A stretch of 24,152 nucleotides of DNA, from assembly GCF_000497445.1 (NCBI RefSeq), contig NZ_CM002285.1:7058315-7082466 (forward strand), given 5' to 3'. Under the pieces are notes generated by a model. The model ran no database searches and had not been told where the DNA came from. It saw only the letters and a program-made list of their open reading frames with translations. A program made the position numbers and the translations under genes. Below are positions 1 to 7,227 of the stretch, piece by piece; within the stretch, counting starts at the first letter, position 1, and each line of letters starts with the position of its first letter. The stretch comes from Streptomyces roseochromogenus subsp. oscitans DS 12.976. Its GTDB lineage: Bacteria > Actinomycetota > Actinomycetes > Streptomycetales > Streptomycetaceae.

Positions 1-675
1 GAGCGCGGCCTTGGAGTGCTGGCGGCGGCGCATCAGATCCGTGGGCCGGGCCTGCAGCAGACAGGGGTCGAACTCGGCGGAGGCGAGCAGTGCGGGCTGG
101 GTGGGCACGCCGTTCGCCTGCGCCAGCGCGCCGCCCGGGTCGTCGACCCCGGCGGCCGTCAGCAGCTCCCGGATATCGGCGTCCGGCAGCTGCTCCAGGC
201 CGCGCAGCACATAGGCGGCGCGGGCCGGGCCGGACAGGGCGGACAGCCGCTGGTCCAGGGCGAGTTCGTCGGCGCCGCCGGAGCGCGGGAACAGCTTGAG
301 GCCCCACACCTGGGGCAGCAGCGGCGGCAGCTGGGAGAGCCGGGGCAGGCCCTTGCGGGGCCGGGCCGCCTCCAGGGCCGTGGTCAGGACACGCTCGCGC
401 AGGAAGGCGTACCCGGGGTCGCCGTCCTCGCCCGAGGCCTGCGCCGGGATCACGGGCTGCTGCCCCCGGCCGCTGGGCAGGGAGCGCTGGGCGAGAGAGT
501 GTGCGGTCAGCACCCGGCGGCTGCGGCCGAGTCCGGGTGGCAGCACCAGATAGGCGATCCGGACCAGCCGTGGATAGTGCTCGACGAGCGCGGCCTCGGC
601 CTGCTCGAGGTCGACCGGTGCGGGCTGTCCGGCGGAGGCGGGGGCGTGACGCTGGGCTACATCCTGTGACTGCAC
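1..675 (-). CDS. Degenerate sigma-70-like hypothetical protein, 3' part outside window
   Basis: The minus strand is open from the window edge up to a GTG at 675, giving 225 codons of a larger protein. An in-frame TGA 36-nt upstream leaves this GTG as the only usable start seen; the ribosome site before it is poor. After about 18 residues comes a segment reading LVEHYPRLVRIAYLVLPP, which resembles ECF sigma region 2. Around residues 145-180 a stretch with LSALSGPARAAYVLRGLEQL followed by PDADIREL resembles sigma region 4. Both are poorly conserved, so a working sigma factor is doubtful and a sigma-derived protein is more likely. The opposite-strand ORF here is a shadow: the minus frame has the G/C-ending codons. 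It is divergent from the lipoprotein gene at 819. The family call is inference from these two stretches. Confidence 0.7.
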   Translation of the reverse strand, partial: MQSQDVAQRHAPASAGQPAPVDLEQAEAALVEHYPRLVRIAYLVLPPGLGRSRRVLTAHSLAQRSLPSGRGQQPVIPAQASGEDGDPGYAFLRERVLTTALEAARPRKGLPRLSQLPPLLPQVWGLKLFPRSGGADELALDQRLSALSGPARAAYVLRGLEQLPDADIRELLTAAGVDDPGGALAQANGVPTQPALLASAEFDPCLLQARPTDLMRRRQHSKAAL

Positions 676-818
676 GTCAGGGAAAACGAGCGAGCCGGAC
701 GTTGGTCACCCCGGATGGGTGATTCAGCCCTTTCGGCCGTCACCTTTGAGCAGGCGGCGGCCGGGAGCCGTATCCGAAGGAGCTGAGGCATGCTGGGCCC
801 ACAGGACCGGAGGAACAG

Positions 819-1235
819 ATGAGGGTGACACGACTGCTGCCGGCCGCCGCGGCCGTACTGGCGCTGGCGGGCTGCGGTGCGGGTGGCGGAACCAAGGCGG
901 TCCCGCCCACCGCGACCGGCAGCCTGGAGAGCCTGGCCGCCGAGGTGAAGTGCAGGCCGAACATGCAGACCGACGCCGATGAACTCCGGCAGGCCATCTG
1001 CGCCAACAGCGACGGCAAGTTCATTCTCGCCACCTTCGCCACCGACCGCGGCCAGCGCGAGTGGATCAACGACGCGAAGGACTACGGCGGTTACTACCTC
1101 GTCGGCCGCAAATGGGTCGCGGTCGGCGACGACGGCGTCGTCAAGGCGCTGCGCGGCACGCTCGGCGGGGACGTGGAGGTGGGTACGAATCACTCCTCCC
1201 ATTCCATGCATGGTGGTTCCGCGCACAGCGGCTGA
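819..1235 (+). CDS. Small secreted lipoprotein of unknown function
   Basis: This 138-residue protein has a basic start, a hydrophobic stretch and the lipobox LALAGC, so Cys19 is the expected lipidated residue after export and signal peptidase II cleavage. A GGAGGA site at 809-814 lies 4 nt before the ATG. The mature part has two further cysteines near residues 46 and 66 and a stretch reading FATDRGQREWINDAKDYGG, which suggests a small globular domain, but I do not recognise a family. The last 15 residues are rich in His, Ser and Gly (NHSSHSMHGGSAHSG) and might bind metal; that is only a guess from composition. The gene is divergent from the sigma-like gene and convergent with the DUF1996 gene, with a strong two-way terminator between. 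Confidence 0.85.
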   Translation: MRVTRLLPAAAAVLALAGCGAGGGTKAVPPTATGSLESLAAEVKCRPNMQTDADELRQAICANSDGKFILATFATDRGQREWINDAKDYGGYYLVGRKWVAVGDDGVVKALRGTLGGDVEVGTNHSSHSMHGGSAHSG

Positions 1236-1243
1236 GCCACGGA

Positions 1244-1280
1244 AAGGCCGGTGACGGGAGGGGGGTCCGTCACCGGCCTT
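1244..1280. terminator. Bidirectional terminator hairpin
   Basis: A perfect 14-bp inverted repeat (AAGGCCGGTGACGG at 1244-1257, its complement at 1267-1280) encloses a 9-nt loop. It lies between the convergent ends of the lipoprotein gene (1235) and the DUF1996 gene (1305). There is no T-run on the plus side beyond TTGTCT, which is usual for this G+C class. Confidence 0.85.
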
Positions 1281-1304
1281 GTCTCTGTGGCCCGTGTCAG
1301 GTGA

Positions 1305-2834
1305 TCAGGCGCACCTGCGGCCGCTGTTCACGCAGTTCGCGATCCTGTTGGCCAGACCGCCGGTGGTGACGCTGATGAAGTCGTCGTGGTCGGTGATCGG
1401 CTTGTGCAGCTCCTCCGGGAAGCCGTCCACCGCGTAGGCGTTCTTCACCGTGCCGTCCGCCTGGATGACGGGCTGCGGCACGTTGTACACCAGGCGCATC
1501 GTCAGCTGCGGGATCGCCTTGAAGCCGTTCGGGCAGGCCCCGCTCGCGGGGTCGGCGAAGGCCACGTGTGTGCGGTGGTTGGCGCTGTCGATGTTCACGC
1601 CGTCCCAGCAGCTCTGGAAGGCGAACGAGCGCACCACCTGGCTGCCCTGCGGACAGATCGGGTACTTGTCCGTCAGCTGCACCTTGTTCTCGAAGCCGGT
1701 GCAGCTCCAGTGCGCGTTGGCGTTGGCCGGGCCGTTGACGAAGGCCTTGGCGTCACCGGTGATGATCCGCAGGAACTGCGGCATCGCGACGACCTTGCTC
1801 GCCGGGCTGCCGACGTACTTGATCTGCGCCTGCTGGGCGACCAGGATCTTGCCGACGTTGAGGTCCTTGCCGCCGCCGTCCGCGTTCGCGTCCTGCTCCT
1901 GGGTGCCGTCCTGCTCGCGGATGACCGGCCAGTAGTACGCCGAAAGGTCGTTGCGGTTCTGGCAGCTGGTGCCGCCCTGCAGGAACGTCTGGTTGCTGGA
2001 GAACGCGTTGACCTTCTGGTTGCCGACATAGTCGTGCACGTGGTGGGCACCGTTGGTCACACCGGGCGCGACGATCACGTTGTCGCTGTTGTGGTTCTGG
2101 TTGGCGTTCACGCCACAGCGCGTGATGAACGTGCCGGTCGAGGCGTTCTGCTGGTTCTGCGGCTTGCCCTGGACGTTCGGGGCGACCTTCGTGATGTCCA
2201 CGAAGTCCGCGGCGGACGGACCGTCACCGCCCTGGCCACCGTTGTTGCCCTGCTGCTGGCCACCCTGTTGCTGACCGCCGTTGTTCTGTTGCTGTCCGCC
2301 GTTGTTCTGCTGTTGACCACCGTTGTTCTGCTGCTGCCCCCCGGCGGTGGTCTGGTTGGCGGTCTGCGTCGTACAGGCGGCGAGCTGGGACAGCCAGCCG
2401 TTGACCGACCCGCCGACCCGCTGGATGTCGATGCGGATCCGGTCGATCGTCGCGGTCCGCTTGTCCTTGAGCGGGCCGACGATCGCGTTCTGTACGAAGC
2501 TCGGATCCTTGGCCTGCGCGTCCCGGGTGGAGGCGAGCCGGGTGTAGGCCTCGGTGATCTGCTTGTCGAGGTTGGCCAGCTCGGTCGCCACCCCCTGGCG
2601 GGCCCGCCAGGGCACGTTGGTCAGCTTCTGCTGGACGTCCGGGCAGGAGATCGTCGCGACCTGCGCCGTCGCGGCCTTGGTCTGATTGCCTCCCCACGAC
2701 TGGTTGTTCGACTCGTGCGCAGAGGCGTAGAAGTTCGCCCAGATCAGCCCGCCCCCACCGAGCGCTAGGGCCGCCGATGCGGCTATGGCCTTGGTGGCCA
2801 GCGGCGTACGGCGTTTTCGTGTGTTGCGTCCCAT
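1305..2834 (-). CDS. Secreted DUF1996-family protein with Q/N/G-rich linker
   Basis: The protein has 509 residues. Residues 1-40 form a basic start and a hydrophobic segment that would act as an export signal or membrane anchor. Residues 64-154 are a charged, probably helical segment bounded by Cys64 and Cys154. Residues 166-204 are a low-complexity linker built from NNGGQQQ units. From about residue 208 to the end lies the DUF1996 domain, recognisable by HHVHDYVGN, the [11 protein letters not shown] segment, AYYWPVIRE and the late HKPITDHDD motif with many His, Cys and Trp. The biochemical role of DUF1996 is not known to me; such proteins are extracellular in actinomycetes and fungi. An AGAGGAG site precedes the ATG. 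The gene is monocistronic, with a hairpin terminator downstream. Confidence 0.9.
   Translation of the reverse strand: MGRNTRKRRTPLATKAIAASAALALGGGGLIWANFYASAHESNNQSWGGNQTKAATAQVATISCPDVQQKLTNVPWRARQGVATELANLDKQITEAYTRLASTRDAQAKDPSFVQNAIVGPLKDKRTATIDRIRIDIQRVGGSVNGWLSQLAACTTQTANQTTAGGQQQNNGGQQQNNGGQQQNNGGQQQGGQQQGNNGGQGGDGPSAADFVDITKVAPNVQGKPQNQQNASTGTFITRCGVNANQNHNSDNVIVAPGVTNGAHHVHDYVGNQKVNAFSSNQTFLQGGTSCQNRNDLSAYYWPVIREQDGTQEQDANADGGGKDLNVGKILVAQQAQIKYVGSPASKVVAMPQFLRIITGDAKAFVNGPANANAHWSCTGFENKVQLTDKYPICPQGSQVVRSFAFQSCWDGVNIDSANHRTHVAFADPASGACPNGFKAIPQLTMRLVYNVPQPVIQADGTVKNAYAVDGFPEELHKPITDHDDFISVTTGGLANRIANCVNSGRRCA
2235..2339 (-). repeat. In-frame tandem repeat coding NNGGQQQ units
   Basis: Three near-exact 21-nt units plus shorter partial units encode QQQNNGG repeats in the linker of the DUF1996 protein. 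The unit length is a multiple of three, so copy-number changes would lengthen or shorten the linker without breaking the frame. Confidence 0.8.
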
Positions 2835-2950
2835 GGAACTCCTCTGACTTCCTTGCGGGCTTGCGGGGCAGCATCGAGGCGCCCGACAGGAGTGAAGCGG
2901 CGCCCTTCCATACGGACGCCGCCTCAGAGGTGTTCACCGGTCTCACAAAT

Positions 2951-2967
2951 TCCCCGTGGAAACGGGG
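2951..2967 (-). terminator. Likely terminator of the histidine kinase-regulator operon
   Basis: CCCCGT (2952-2957), a GGAA loop and ACGGGG (2962-2967) form a tight hairpin. On the minus strand it is followed by AATTTGT, about 65 nt after the response regulator stop. It also lies within the upstream region of the DUF1996 gene (start 2834), so some role there is possible. Confidence 0.5.
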
Positions 2968-2991
2968 GAGTTGGCAGGTCACACCGATTGC

Positions 2992-3043
2992 GGTCATCGG
3001 TCCCGGCCATCAGCCACGGTCATCGGTCCCAGTCATCGGTCCC
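2992..3043. repeat. Three copies of GTCATCGGTCCC around a stop codon
   Basis: GTCATCGGTCCC occurs at 2993-3004, 3019-3030 and 3032-3043. The third copy contains the stop codon of the response regulator and its last residues (DRDR). The other two lie just downstream and each carries the same TGA on the minus strand, so the 3' end of the gene appears to have been locally duplicated. Confidence 0.7.
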
Positions 3044-3686
3044 GGTCGAGATAGGCGAGGACCGCCAGGACGCGCCGGTTGTCGTCGTCCGACACCTCGA
3101 GGCCCAGCTTGGTGAAGATGTTGGAGGTGTGCTTGGCGATGGCCCGCTCCGTCACCACCAGCTGGGCCGCGATGCCCGCGTTCGACCGGCCCTGCGCCAT
3201 CAGCTCCAGCACCTCCAGCTCACGCGGGGTGAGGCCCGCGAGCGGCCGGTCGTCGGCCGCGCGCCGGGACAGCAGCTGCTGGATGACCTGCGGGTCCATC
3301 GCCGTACCACCGGCCGCGACCCGCCGTACGGCGTCGATGAACTGCTCGGCGTCGAAGACCCGGTCCTTCAGCAGATAGCCGATCCCGCCGGTGCCGTCCG
3401 CGAGCAGCTCGCGCGCGTACAACTGCTCCACGTGCTGGGAGAGCACCAGCACCGGCAGCCCCGGCCGCGCCTTGCGGGCCGCGAGCGCGCACTGCAGGCC
3501 CTCGTCGGTGTGCGTGGGCGGCAGCCGTACGTCGACCACGGCCACGTCCGGCTCCAACTCGGCCAGCGCCCGGGTGAGTCCGGGACCGGAATCGACGGCG
3601 GCGGCGATCTCGAAGCCGAAGGCCGACAGCATCCGCACCAGTCCGTCGCGCAGCAGGAAGAGGTCTTCGGCTAGGACAACGCGCAC
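3033..3686 (-). CDS. NarL/FixJ-family response regulator
   Basis: The protein has 217 residues. The receiver domain (about 1-120) has the acidic pair E7/D8, the phosphoacceptor Asp52 in VVDVRLP, Ser83 in VLSQ and Lys107 in YLLKDRV, so it should be phosphorylatable. A LuxR-type helix-turn-helix spans about 150-212, with LTPRELEVLELMAQGRSN and a recognition region around TERAIAKHTSNIFTKLGL. Its start codon lies inside the 3' end of the histidine kinase gene (16-bp overlap), so the two are translationally coupled partners. Targets cannot be read from the sequence. The stop codon lies in a short repeat. Confidence 0.95.
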   Translation of the reverse strand: MRVVLAEDLFLLRDGLVRMLSAFGFEIAAAVDSGPGLTRALAELEPDVAVVDVRLPPTHTDEGLQCALAARKARPGLPVLVLSQHVEQLYARELLADGTGGIGYLLKDRVFDAEQFIDAVRRVAAGGTAMDPQVIQQLLSRRAADDRPLAGLTPRELEVLELMAQGRSNAGIAAQLVVTERAIAKHTSNIFTKLGLEVSDDDNRRVLAVLAYLDRDR

Positions 3687-4945
3687 GGGATCTCCATCGT
3701 CACCAGGGTGGGGCCGCCGGCGGGGCTGCTGACGGCCAGGACGCCGTCGAATGTACCGAGCCGGCGCTCGACCCCGGCGAGCCCCGACCCGGCGCCGATC
3801 GCCGCGCCGCCCTTGCCGTTGTCGGTGACCGTGATCCGCAGCCGCCCGTCGGAGTGGTGCACGTCGGCCCAGATCCGGTCGGCGCCGGAGTGCTTGACGG
3901 CGTTGGTGAGCACCTCGCTGACCGCGAAGTAGGCCGCCGACTCGACCGGCGCGTCCGCACGGCCCGGCAGCTCCACGCTCACCTCGGCCGGCAGCGGCAG
4001 CCGCAGCGCCAGCGCCCGTACGGCGTCGCCGAGCCCGCGTTCGGCGAGGACCGGCGGATGGATGCCGCGCACCAGGTCGCGCAGCTCTTCCAGGGCCTCG
4101 GCGGAGTTCCGGCGGGCCTGGGCGAGCAGCCGTTTGGCCTGCGCCGGGTCGTGTTCCACCAGCGACTCGATGGTGCCGAGGTCCATGCCCATGGCGACCA
4201 GCCGGGCCTGCGCCCCGTCGTGCAGGTCCCGCTCGATGCGGCGCAGTTCGGCGGCGGAGGTGTCCACGGCGTCCCGCCGGGTCTCGGTCAGCACCCGGAC
4301 CCGCTCGGCGAGTTCGGCGTCACCGCCGAGCACGGCGCGGGTCAGCTCGAAGTGGGCCTTCACCGTGCGCGGGGCGAGACGGGAGGCGACGACCAGGAGC
4401 ACGGCGCCGAGCAGGGCCGCGAGGAAGGCGGTCCCCTGGCCGGACACCGGCACGAAGAGATACCAGTAGGCGTCGCCCGTGGCCGGCACGAACGCCCGCC
4501 ACAGTCCGGCCGCCAGCAGGAACCCCTCGATCGGGCAGAACACCAGCACGGCGGGGAGCAGCGCGGTGACGAAGCCCGCCGTGAAGTCCACGGGCAGCCA
4601 GCGCAGGTCCCGCCGCACCTGCGGGTCCCGCAGCAGGGTGAAGGTGCGGGTCCACGGTTTGGCGCCCTCGTGGTGCGGCCGGTACACCGCCGGGATCCGG
4701 ATCCCGCACCACTCCGCCGCGAGCCGCCTGCGGGCGTCCGCCAGGGCCCGTACGCCGGTCAGGATCGCCGGGGTGGTGACGAGCCCGATGCCGAGCGGGA
4801 TGAGCGCGAGGGAGACGAGGGTCAGGACGAGGAACGCCACACCGCAGGGCAGCACCACCAGGGCCAGCACCAGCCCCTGCACGCCGGCCAGCAGCACCCG
4901 GCGGGCCCGGCTGCGGACGTCGTGGCTCTTCGTGTCGGTGTTCAT
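3671..4945 (-). CDS. Membrane histidine kinase of the NarL-partner type
   Basis: I take the ATG at 4945 (424 residues, MNTDTKSHD) because the upstream extension to 5020 is basic, low in coding character and has no ribosome site. Hydrophobic segments at about 18-62, 122-150 and 168-190 form a short membrane sensor region of the kind usual in actinobacterial kinases. The HisKA_3 dimerisation region has the phospho-accepting His242 in RIERDLHDGAQ. The ATPase domain shows the N box (VLTNAVKHSGA), the G1 box (TDNGKGG) and a following GSGLAGVERRL. The cognate regulator overlaps its 3' end. The stimulus is unknown, since the sensor region is almost entirely within or close to the membrane. A miniature-element-like repeat begins 79 nt upstream. 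Confidence 0.92.
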   Translation of the reverse strand: MNTDTKSHDVRSRARRVLLAGVQGLVLALVVLPCGVAFLVLTLVSLALIPLGIGLVTTPAILTGVRALADARRRLAAEWCGIRIPAVYRPHHEGAKPWTRTFTLLRDPQVRRDLRWLPVDFTAGFVTALLPAVLVFCPIEGFLLAAGLWRAFVPATGDAYWYLFVPVSGQGTAFLAALLGAVLLVVASRLAPRTVKAHFELTRAVLGGDAELAERVRVLTETRRDAVDTSAAELRRIERDLHDGAQARLVAMGMDLGTIESLVEHDPAQAKRLLAQARRNSAEALEELRDLVRGIHPPVLAERGLGDAVRALALRLPLPAEVSVELPGRADAPVESAAYFAVSEVLTNAVKHSGADRIWADVHHSDGRLRITVTDNGKGGAAIGAGSGLAGVERRLGTFDGVLAVSSPAGGPTLVTMEIPCALS

Positions 4946-5023
4946 GCCGTCAGTCTCGCCGACGGCCCCGCGCGCGTCAGTCGTCCGAAGTCGCCTCTTG
5001 CGGGGTGGTGCCAGGTACACCCC

Positions 5024-5178
5024 TATGCCCTGTCACCAAACTCCCTCCTCCGCCGTGCGGCTGCACGCTCCCCCACGCTCGAATCGAGCCTCGCGCGGGG
5101 GGACGCGGGGGAGGACTCCCATCGCCGCCGCCGGGCCCGCCCTACGGACGGACGACGGGAGTTTGACGGCAGGGCCTG
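5024..5178. mobile_element. MITE-like 155-bp element with imperfect inverted ends
   Basis: The left end (5024-5045, TATGCCCTGTCACCAAACTC and on) and the complement of the right end (5157-5178, CAGGCCCTGCCGTCAAACTC and on) match at 16 of 22 positions, including AAACTCCC and GCCCTG. No ORF lies wholly inside. The interior contains a GC-rich block (5069-5120) and a block (5119-5178) that recur at 6365-6526 and, for the first block, at 9891-9929. The right end supplies the last 11 codons and stop of the epimerase gene. A TA dinucleotide sits at the outer edge of the left end. Mobility is inference: no transposase is present and no convincing target duplication is visible. Confidence 0.45.
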
Positions 5179-6182
5179 GCCCCGGCCAGCGCCTCCGCCT
5201 CCGCCTCGGGGTCGAGGCCGACGGGCGGCCGGTCCGGGCGCCGGGGCGGCTCGCCGCCGATCCCGGTCAGCCAGTGCCAGGTGTCGGCCACGGTCTCCGC
5301 GGCCGGCCGGCACTCCAGGCCGGTGGCCAGCGCCCGGGAGACGTCCGTGCGGTGGGCGGCCGCGTACAGCTCGTCGTCCGGAGGCACCCACACCGGCAGC
5401 TGGGTCCAGGGCTCGATCCCGGCGGACAGGATCACCTCCGGGTCGGTCCAGCGCAGCTCGGTGTCGGCGCCGGTGACCCGGACACAGGTGTCGAGCAGCT
5501 CGCCCATGGTGGTGTGCCCCGGCGGGCCGACCAGGTCGTACGGCCCGCTCAGCGACCGCTCGACCGCCCCGAGCAGCCAGCCGGCCAGGTCGCGGGCGTC
5601 GATGAACTGCACCGGCAGCTCGCGCGGGCCTGGAGCGAGGACCGGGCCGCCCCGGGCGATCCGGTTCAGCCACCAGGGCAGCCGGCCCACGTTCTCGTAC
5701 GGGCCGAGGATCAGCCCGGCCCGCACCAGCAGCGAGTTCTGCTCTCCGAAGGCCTCGACGGCGGCCAGCTCGCCGCCCCGCTTGTCGCGGGCGTAGTCCG
5801 TCGGTCCCGCGTCGGCGGCGGCGCCCTCCACCACCGCCCCGGCCTCGGCGGGCCCGCCCTCGCTGGGCCAGGGCCAGGCGTACACGGACCGGCTGGAGAC
5901 GTACACGTACCGCGCGGCACGGCCCCGCAGCAGCCGTGCCGCGGCGAGCACGGCGCGGGGCTCGGCCGACCAGGTGTCGACCACGGCGTCCCAGCCGCCC
6001 GGGCCGGCGGCGAGGGCGGCCAGGCCGTCCGGGGCGGTGCGGTCGCCGTGCAACGACCGTACGCCAGACGGGGGTTGATGCCGCCCCCGATGGAACACGG
6101 TCACCTCCCAGCCGCGCGCCACCGCGGCCTCGGCGACCGCCCGCCCCACGAACTCCGTACCGCCCAGCACCAGAAGTCTCAT
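5142..6182 (-). CDS. NAD-dependent epimerase/dehydratase (extended SDR) family protein
   Basis: The protein has 346 residues from the ATG at 6182, where MRLLVLGGTEFVGRAV begins the Rossmann fold with the GGTxFVGR dinucleotide-binding loop. A YVYVSSRSVYAWP segment and the catalytic-type YxxxK (YARDK in TDYARDKRGG) follow at about residues 105-145, and FIDARDLAGWL is the usual extended-SDR motif. This predicts a soluble NAD(P)-dependent sugar-nucleotide or small-molecule reductase or epimerase; the substrate is unknown. The ribosome site is weak. The C-terminal RPCRQTPVVRP is encoded by the right end of the repeat element at 5024-5178, so the native 3' end has probably been replaced or extended. 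The next gene downstream is the kinase; a repeat-filled gap separates it from the regulator at 6524. Confidence 0.88.
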   Translation of the reverse strand: MRLLVLGGTEFVGRAVAEAAVARGWEVTVFHRGRHQPPSGVRSLHGDRTAPDGLAALAAGPGGWDAVVDTWSAEPRAVLAAARLLRGRAARYVYVSSRSVYAWPWPSEGGPAEAGAVVEGAAADAGPTDYARDKRGGELAAVEAFGEQNSLLVRAGLILGPYENVGRLPWWLNRIARGGPVLAPGPRELPVQFIDARDLAGWLLGAVERSLSGPYDLVGPPGHTTMGELLDTCVRVTGADTELRWTDPEVILSAGIEPWTQLPVWVPPDDELYAAAHRTDVSRALATGLECRPAAETVADTWHWLTGIGGEPPRRPDRPPVGLDPEAEAEALAGARPCRQTPVVRP

Positions 6183-6364
6183 ACCGGCGATCGTGCCCGC
6201 CCGGGGCACGTGACGGCACGGGACTCTGCCGAGGGCAGAACGGGCGGGCCAGGCCTGTCGGCGGATCCTGTCGCAGACGCGGGGGCCGGCACGCCCTCCC
6301 TCACTGCCCTGAGGACGTGGGGGGCACCCCCGGCGGCGCTGCCGTCCGCCTTGCGGCTGCAGGC
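6183..6364. other. Intergenic stretch upstream of the epimerase gene
   Basis: With the repeats at 6365-6526 this makes a gene-free gap of about 340 nt. The stretch is GC-rich, with a palindromic GGGGGGCACCCCC at about 6319-6331 and CTGCCCTG at 6304-6311, which could be a decayed left end of the repeat element. No coding segment with good codon use was found. Confidence 0.4.
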
Positions 6365-6403
6365 TCCCCCCACGCTCCAATACGCTCGCGCGCGGGCACC
6401 CCC
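6365..6403 (-). repeat. Short GC-rich repeat, copy B
   Basis: On the minus strand this reads GGGGGTGCCCGCGCGCGAGC, then GTATTGGAGCGTGGGGGGA. It shares the plan GGGGGT-CCC-GCGCGAGC-GAGCGTGGGGGA with the copies at 5069-5120, 6431-6468 and, in the other orientation, 9891-9929. Confidence 0.65.
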
Positions 6404-6430
6404 AGCCGCGTAGTCGTCGGTCGCCGACGC

Positions 6431-6526
6431 TCACCCACGCTCGGCTCTGCTCGCGCGGGGGTACCCCCATCGCCGCCGCCGAGCCCGCCCTCCGGGCGGA
6501 GGACGGGAGTTTGACGACAGGGCCTA
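6431..6526 (-). repeat. Repeat copy C plus element end, abutting the wHTH stop codon
   Basis: The minus strand from 6526 reads TAGGCCCTGTCGTCAAACTC and continues into a 6-bp hairpin and then the GGGGGT...GAGCCGAGCGTGGGTGA block (6431-6468). The first 58 nt differ from 5119-5178 at about six positions. The TAG at 6526-6524 is at once the first three bases of the element and the stop codon of the winged-helix gene. Confidence 0.7.
6485..6499 (-). terminator. Hairpin 3' of the winged-helix gene, inside the repeat
   Basis: CCGCCC (6485-6490), TCC and GGGCGG (6494-6499) form a compact hairpin 25 nt after the stop codon of the regulator gene. It is part of the repeat copy, so the repeat may double as a terminator. 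Confidence 0.4.
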
Positions 6527-7108
6527 GCGGCCGGTCGGCGGGGTGTACTTGTAGCCGACCCGGCGCACCGTCTGGATCGCCTGGCGGTGTTCGGTGCCCA
6601 GCTTGCGGCGCAGCCGGGCGATGTGCACGTCGACGGTGCGGCCGTCGCCGACGTGGCCGTAGCCCCACACCGTGGTGACCAGCTGGTCGCGGGTGTGTAC
6701 CCGGTGCGGATGGGCCACCAGGTGCGCCAGCAGCTCGAACTCCAGGTAGGTGAGGTCGAGTTCGCGACCGTCGACGCCGGCGGTGCGCCGCACGGGATCG
6801 ATCCGCACCAGCGGCTCGGCGCCGCTGTCCGCATGCGTGTCCGCGTCCGGGGCCGTCTCCGGCTGGTCCGGTACCGCGACCGGCAGGAACGGCGGCCGCC
6901 GGTCGGCCGGGACCAGCACCAGATAGCCGACCATCGGCGGCTGGCCGGGGAGGGTGGGCAGGGTGTGCTGCGGGGCGGGCAGCCAGGTGGCGCCCGGCGG
7001 CAGGAAGTCCGCGACGTCGACCACCTCGTCCCGGTCCACGGCGCGCAGCCGGTGCCGGGCGGGGGCGGTCAGAGTGGAGGCGGAGGTGAGAGAACGAGAG
7101 GTCGCCAT
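6524..7108 (-). CDS. Orphan winged-helix (OmpR/PhoB-type) DNA-binding regulator without receiver
   Basis: The protein has 194 residues. The C-terminal half (about 100-190) is a Trans_reg_C winged helix: ELDLTYLEFELLAHL, TRDQLVTTVWG, the recognition helix region RTVDVHIARLRRKLG and the wing VRRVGYKYTPP. The N-terminal half has no receiver signature (no acidic pair, no phosphoacceptor Asp in context, no conserved Lys). Instead it has a Pro-rich segment with PPMVGYLVLVPADRRPPFLP that may be a separate small domain. It should therefore act without a kinase or by protein contact. Start is the ATG at 7108, with a weak AAGAGC site. The stop codon is shared with a repeat element. A 40-codon ORF lies 119 nt upstream. 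It is the next gene after glnII on the same strand, but glnII has its own terminator. Confidence 0.88.
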   Translation of the reverse strand: MATSRSLTSASTLTAPARHRLRAVDRDEVVDVADFLPPGATWLPAPQHTLPTLPGQPPMVGYLVLVPADRRPPFLPVAVPDQPETAPDADTHADSGAEPLVRIDPVRRTAGVDGRELDLTYLEFELLAHLVAHPHRVHTRDQLVTTVWGYGHVGDGRTVDVHIARLRRKLGTEHRQAIQTVRRVGYKYTPPTGR

Positions 7109-7227
7109 GAGAGGTCAGCTCTTTCGCGCGAGAAGTTCGTCGGACGGGGCGACGGCCGCGATTCGTGGTCGGGGCGCGCCGGAGGACGTACGTCGCTTCG
7201 CGCTGGCCGAAGGCCGGGGGTACGGCT

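Noticed and set aside
2235..2339. Regular repeats as a CRISPR array
   Set aside because: The units are contiguous, in frame with a secreted protein and have no spacers.
1386..2768. 460-codon plus-strand ORF opposite the DUF1996 gene
   Set aside because: It is a shadow: its translation is Val/Arg/Leu-rich without domains, while the minus frame has a signal segment, repeats and the DUF1996 motifs.
3854..5476. 540-codon plus-strand ORF across kinase and epimerase
   Set aside because: It is antisense to two well-recognised genes and has no motif; high G+C keeps antisense frames open.
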